A stretch of 64,000 bases of DNA from Bradyrhizobium erythrophlei (GTDB lineage Bacteria; Pseudomonadota; Alphaproteobacteria; Rhizobiales; Xanthobacteraceae), in the NCBI RefSeq assembly GCF_900129505.1, contig NZ_LT670818.1:1116001-1180000 (forward strand), written 5' to 3'. Numbering within the stretch: the stretch's first letter is position 1; every line of letters starts with the position of its first letter. The notes beneath the pieces are model-generated. The model did no database searches. It was not told the origin of the DNA and worked only from the letters and a program-made list of their open reading frames with translations. Positions 61,426 to 64,000 of this stretch are shown piece by piece. The translations under genes and the position numbers were made by a program.

Positions 61426-62715
61426 ATGACAATGACCGACCGACGCCCTCTCCTGCGCGCGATCTTTGACGCTGCGGTCGCCGCCGCGCATCCCGACATG
61501 GTGCTGTCGGCACATCTGCGCCCCCCGCCGAAGGGCCGGGTGATCTGCCTTGCCGCCGGCAAGGCCGCGGCGGCCATGGCGGCGGCGGCGGAGCGGCACT
61601 ATCTCGACGGCCTTGGCCTTGCGCCCTCGCGTCTTCTGGGGGTAGCGACCACGCGCCACGGCCATGGCGTGCCGACGCGGCGGATCAGGGTGATCGAGGC
61701 CGGCCATCCCGTGCCCGACGAGGCCGGATTGAAGGGCGCCGGGGAAAGCCTGCGTCTCGCCACGGATGCCGGCGCCGACGACCTGCTGCTGGTGCTGCTG
61801 TCGGGCGGCGGCTCGGCAAACTGGATCGCGCCGGTTGCGGGGATATCCTTCGCGCAGAAGCAACAGGTGACGCGGGCGCTGCTCCGTTCGGGCGCGAGAA
61901 TCGGCGAGGTCAACACCGTCCGCAAGCATTTGTCGCGGATCAAGGGCGGCCGGCTGGCGCGCGCCGGCAAGCTCGCCGAAATCGTCACGCTGGCGATATC
62001 AGACGTTCCGCATGACGACGCTTCCGCGATCGCGTCGGGACCGACGGTGCCGGATCCGACCACGCTGGCGGACGCCCGCGCCCTGGTCGCGAAATACGGC
62101 CTCGATGTCGACGACGCCATCCGCCGCGCGCTCGACGATCCCGGTAACGAAAGCTGCAAGCCGGGCGACGCCGCCTTTGCGCGCGCCCAGTTCGAGCTGA
62201 TCGCACGGCCGAAACAGTCGCTCGACGCGGCGGTGCAGCTCGCAACGGATGCAGGCTATGAGGTGATTGATCTCGGCGCCGATCTCGAAGGCGAGGCACG
62301 CGAAATTGCCGCCGAACACGCGCGGCTGGCGCTCACGGCGCGCGCGGCTGGCAAGCGCGTGGCGATCCTGTCGGGCGGCGAACTCACGGTCACCGTGCGC
62401 GGCCAGGGTCGCGGCGGCCCGAACCAGGAATATGCGCTGGCGCTGGCCGGCCTGCTCAGGGACACGTCAGGCATCTCGGCGCTGGCGGCTGACACCGACG
62501 GCGCCGACGGCGGCGCCGGGAGTGCGGCCGATCCCGCCGGCGCGCTGATCGATGCCGGCACATTTGCCAAAATGAAATCCCTCGGCCTCGACGCCAAAGC
62601 CTATCTCGACAACAACGACGCCACCGCGTTCTTCGCCGCCACCGGGGATTTGCTGCTGACCGGGCCGACGCTGACCAATGTCAACGATGTCAGGGTGATT
62701 TTGGTGGATGCTTAG
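61426..62715 (+). CDS. Glycerate 2-kinase, DUF4147/MOFRL family (GckA/TtuD type)
   Basis: This 429-residue protein has an N-terminal DUF4147 domain (VICLAAGKAAAAMAAAAERH, VIEAGHPVPDEAGLKG, LLVLLSGGGSANWIAP, NTVRKHLSRIKGGRLA, about residues 35-245) and a C-terminal MOFRL domain (VAILSGGELTVTVRGQGRGG, PNQEYALALAG, ALAADTDGADGG). Members phosphorylate D-glycerate to 2-phosphoglycerate and were once annotated as hydroxypyruvate reductase. The upstream 108 bases of the frame cross the preceding terminator, so the ATG at 61426 (or 61432) is the start. Confidence 0.9.
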   Translation: MTMTDRRPLLRAIFDAAVAAAHPDMVLSAHLRPPPKGRVICLAAGKAAAAMAAAAERHYLDGLGLAPSRLLGVATTRHGHGVPTRRIRVIEAGHPVPDEAGLKGAGESLRLATDAGADDLLLVLLSGGGSANWIAPVAGISFAQKQQVTRALLRSGARIGEVNTVRKHLSRIKGGRLARAGKLAEIVTLAISDVPHDDASAIASGPTVPDPTTLADARALVAKYGLDVDDAIRRALDDPGNESCKPGDAAFARAQFELIARPKQSLDAAVQLATDAGYEVIDLGADLEGEAREIAAEHARLALTARAAGKRVAILSGGELTVTVRGQGRGGPNQEYALALAGLLRDTSGISALAADTDGADGGAGSAADPAGALIDAGTFAKMKSLGLDAKAYLDNNDATAFFAATGDLLLTGPTLTNVNDVRVILVDA

Positions 62716-62718
62716 ACC

Positions 62719-62818
62719 GTCATTCCGGGGCGCGCGTAAGCGCGAACCCGGAATCTCGAGATTCTCCGATGTGCAATTGCACATCGTAGTTCGATGCTTC
62801 GCATCGCCCCGGAATGAC
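62719..62818. repeat. Intergenic repeat with GTCATTCCGG ends (family B), copy 2
   Basis: Same ends and order of internal palindromes as 45584-45685, including GGAATCTCGAGATTC, GATGTGCAATTGCACATC and GATGCTTCGCATC, and the shared right end CATCGCCCCGGAATGAC. It lies between the converging glycerate kinase and MarR genes. Confidence 0.75.
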
Positions 62819-62884
62819 GAAGTGTGGACTGCTTCGTCGCAGCGCTCCTCGCAGTCACGATGGAGCGGTTCGCCGAACGGCCCC

Positions 62885-63415
62885 TCAAAACTCCCGTGCG
62901 ATGGTCGCCAGCATTTCCAGCAGCGCGGCGCGGTTGGCGGGGCCGAGCAGTTCGTTGAGACGCGCTTCGTGCTTGGAGGCGACGAGTTTCTTGGCGCGGG
63001 CCAGCACCGCCCTGCCCTTGTCGGTGAGGACCAGGATGTGGGAGCGGCGATCGTTGGCGGAACGCATCCGCGAACACAGATCGCGGCTCTCCAGCCCGTC
63101 GAGCATCGCCACGAAGTTCGGCCGCAGGATGCCGAGCGTATTGGCGATCTCGGTCTGGTTGCGCCCGGGATTCTTGTCGAGCAGCAACAGCACCGAGAAC
63201 TGCGCCGGGGTCAGTTGCAGCGGTGCGACGCAGCGCAGGAAATCCTCGAACACCCTCAGTTGAGCGCGCTTGAGCGAATAGCCCAGCAGTTCGGACAATT
63301 CGCCCATCTGCAGCGCGGGGGCTTCCACGGTCGTCTCGACAGGCTCCTTGCGGGCGGTGCGGGAGGTCTTGCTCGAGTCCCTGGCATCGACGGTGGCGGT
63401 CTTGGAAACAGTCAT
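62885..63415 (-). CDS. MarR-family transcriptional regulator
   Basis: A 176-residue protein. A polar N-terminal extension (about 35 residues) precedes the MarR winged-helix fold: LTPAQFSVLLLLDKNPGRNQ, TEIANTLGILRPNFVAMLDG (recognition helix) and SANDRRSHILVLTDKGRAVL (wing). It is divergent from a Liv-type permease gene at the window edge. MarR regulators beside such transporters in this group often respond to aromatic acids or their CoA esters (BadR in R. palustris is one); the ligand here is unknown. A palindromic site lies in the intergenic region. Confidence 0.9.
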   Translation of the reverse strand: MTVSKTATVDARDSSKTSRTARKEPVETTVEAPALQMGELSELLGYSLKRAQLRVFEDFLRCVAPLQLTPAQFSVLLLLDKNPGRNQTEIANTLGILRPNFVAMLDGLESRDLCSRMRSANDRRSHILVLTDKGRAVLARAKKLVASKHEARLNELLGPANRAALLEMLATIAREF

Positions 63416-63444
63416 CGCGCGATGCTCGCAATCTGGCCGGAGCC

Positions 63445-63537
63445 CTGGTTCTGATTGAATCGGAACCAGGACTCCGGCTGCTTTGTCTTACGCGTTTTCC
63501 TCACGCGAACCGGTATCCACTTCGCGCGAAAACGCTA
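63445..63537. repeat. Intergenic repeat (family C), second copy of the kdsB-end element
   Basis: The hairpin CCTGGTTCTGATT/AATCGGAACCAGG is followed by CTTTGTCTTACGCGTTTTCC and TCACGCGAACCGGTATCCAC, which matches 27650-27705 (CTTTGTC..., TCACGCGAACCGGCATCCAC). Here it lies in a divergent promoter region rather than at a gene end. Confidence 0.65.
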
Positions 63538-63581
63538 TAGGCTGCAAATGGCCCCTCCCCGGAAGGCGGGCCTTGAGATTA

Positions 63582-63613
63582 TATTTGATAATTGTTATCC
63601 ATCATATCAAATA
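63582..63613. promoter_or_regulatory. Candidate MarR operator in the divergent region
   Basis: TATTTGATA (63582-63590) and TATCAAATA (63605-63613) are exact inverted copies 14 bases apart. Overlapping the left arm is TTGATAATTGTTATCCA (63585-63601), a near-perfect 17-base palindrome of the size and AT-rich type bound by MarR proteins. The patch stands out from the GC-rich surroundings. Confidence 0.5.
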
Positions 63614-63712
63614 CCGGCAGCATGTTTCAACTGCTGTTATCGGACGGTCGGGCGGCCTCTTTGAAGGCTAGAGGACCGGCCGGGGTGTGAGGGGGAGCGT
63701 CCGGTCTTGAAC

Positions 63713-64000
63713 ATGACGATCATGCTGTTCCTGGTGCAGGACGGCATCACCAATGGCGCGATCTATGCGTTGCTGGGGCTCGCGCTGGTGCTGGTATTCG
63801 CCGTCACGCGCGTGATCCTGATTCCGCAGGGCGAGTTCGTCACCTATGGCGCGCTGACCTATGCCTCGCTGTCGTCGGGGCAGATGCCCGGCACCGCGCG
63901 GCTGGCGGTGGCGATGGGGATCGTGGCGTTCGCGCTCGACCTGTTCGCAGGCCGCAAATCGCCGCACCTGAAGCTGGTCGCCCGCGCCTTCGCAGTCAAC
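63713..64000 (+). CDS. Liv-type ABC transporter permease, N-terminal part (cut by window edge)
   Basis: 96 codons are visible. The start MTIMLFLVQDGITNGAIYAL with GLALVLVFAVTRVILIPQGE and FVTYGALTYASL is the LivH-type N-terminus; RVILIPQGEF replaces the usual LNFAQGEF-type motif. The 3' part lies outside the window. It is divergent from the MarR gene and probably the first gene of a second transporter operon controlled by it. Confidence 0.8.
   Translation, partial: MTIMLFLVQDGITNGAIYALLGLALVLVFAVTRVILIPQGEFVTYGALTYASLSSGQMPGTARLAVAMGIVAFALDLFAGRKSPHLKLVARAFAVN

Overview
The window looks like the chromosome of a Bradyrhizobium-like alphaproteobacterium (Nitrobacteraceae; Bradyrhizobium, Rhodopseudomonas and relatives). 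The reasons are its very high GC with alphaproteobacterial codon use, a membrane-anchored CycM cytochrome c, a pimeloyl/dicarboxylate (pim) beta-oxidation cluster, expanded Liv-type ABC transporters, and several families of intergenic palindromes that resemble ones I know from this group. No rRNA, tRNA, CRISPR, integrase or transposase gene was found.

Region 1 (about 0.05-18.1 kb). A cold-shock gene with its own promoter and terminator comes first. A tad/cpa (Flp, type IVc) pilus locus follows: cpaA-cpaB-cpaC-cpaD-cpaE-cpaF-tadB-tadC on the plus strand; tadD, two TadE-like pseudopilins and a small extra CpaC-N-domain protein on the minus strand. A fatty-acid hydroxylase/sterol desaturase and an AT-richer orphan gene sit inside the locus. 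No flp pilin gene was found. Small secreted or membrane proteins, an M17 aminopeptidase and an SH3-NlpC/P60 hydrolase close the region; the last two overlap and probably act together on cell-wall peptides.

Region 2 (18.1-35.0 kb). A yejA-yejA-yejB-yejE-yejF peptide importer operon on the minus strand is followed by cycM, kdsB, pheA, an LLM flavin oxidoreductase, and metF-metH, the last methyl-transfer steps of methionine synthesis.

Region 3 (35.0-43.0 kb) is accessory. It holds repeats, possible gene debris, and a compact AT-rich two-gene unit: an EACC1-like component plus a caspase-family protease with a coiled coil and a C-terminal membrane anchor. I judge this a likely defence/conflict system and the most interesting locus here. 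The region also has a methyltransferase, a GST and a second AT-rich pair (a secreted protein and a four-helix membrane protein) of unknown function.

Region 4 (43.0-64.0 kb). glpK is followed by a pim-like operon read leftward: pimF, pimA, pimC, pimD and an SDR, with no pimB thiolase in the window. A divergent IclR regulator has a good IclR-type operator in the intergenic space. It is followed by a Liv-type ABC transporter (two ATPases, two permeases) and three tandem 409-residue binding-protein paralogs, each ending in its own terminator. Together these suggest regulated uptake and beta-oxidation of dicarboxylic or fatty acids. A glycerate kinase, a MarR regulator with a palindromic operator candidate, and the start of another Liv-type permease cut by the window edge complete the sequence.
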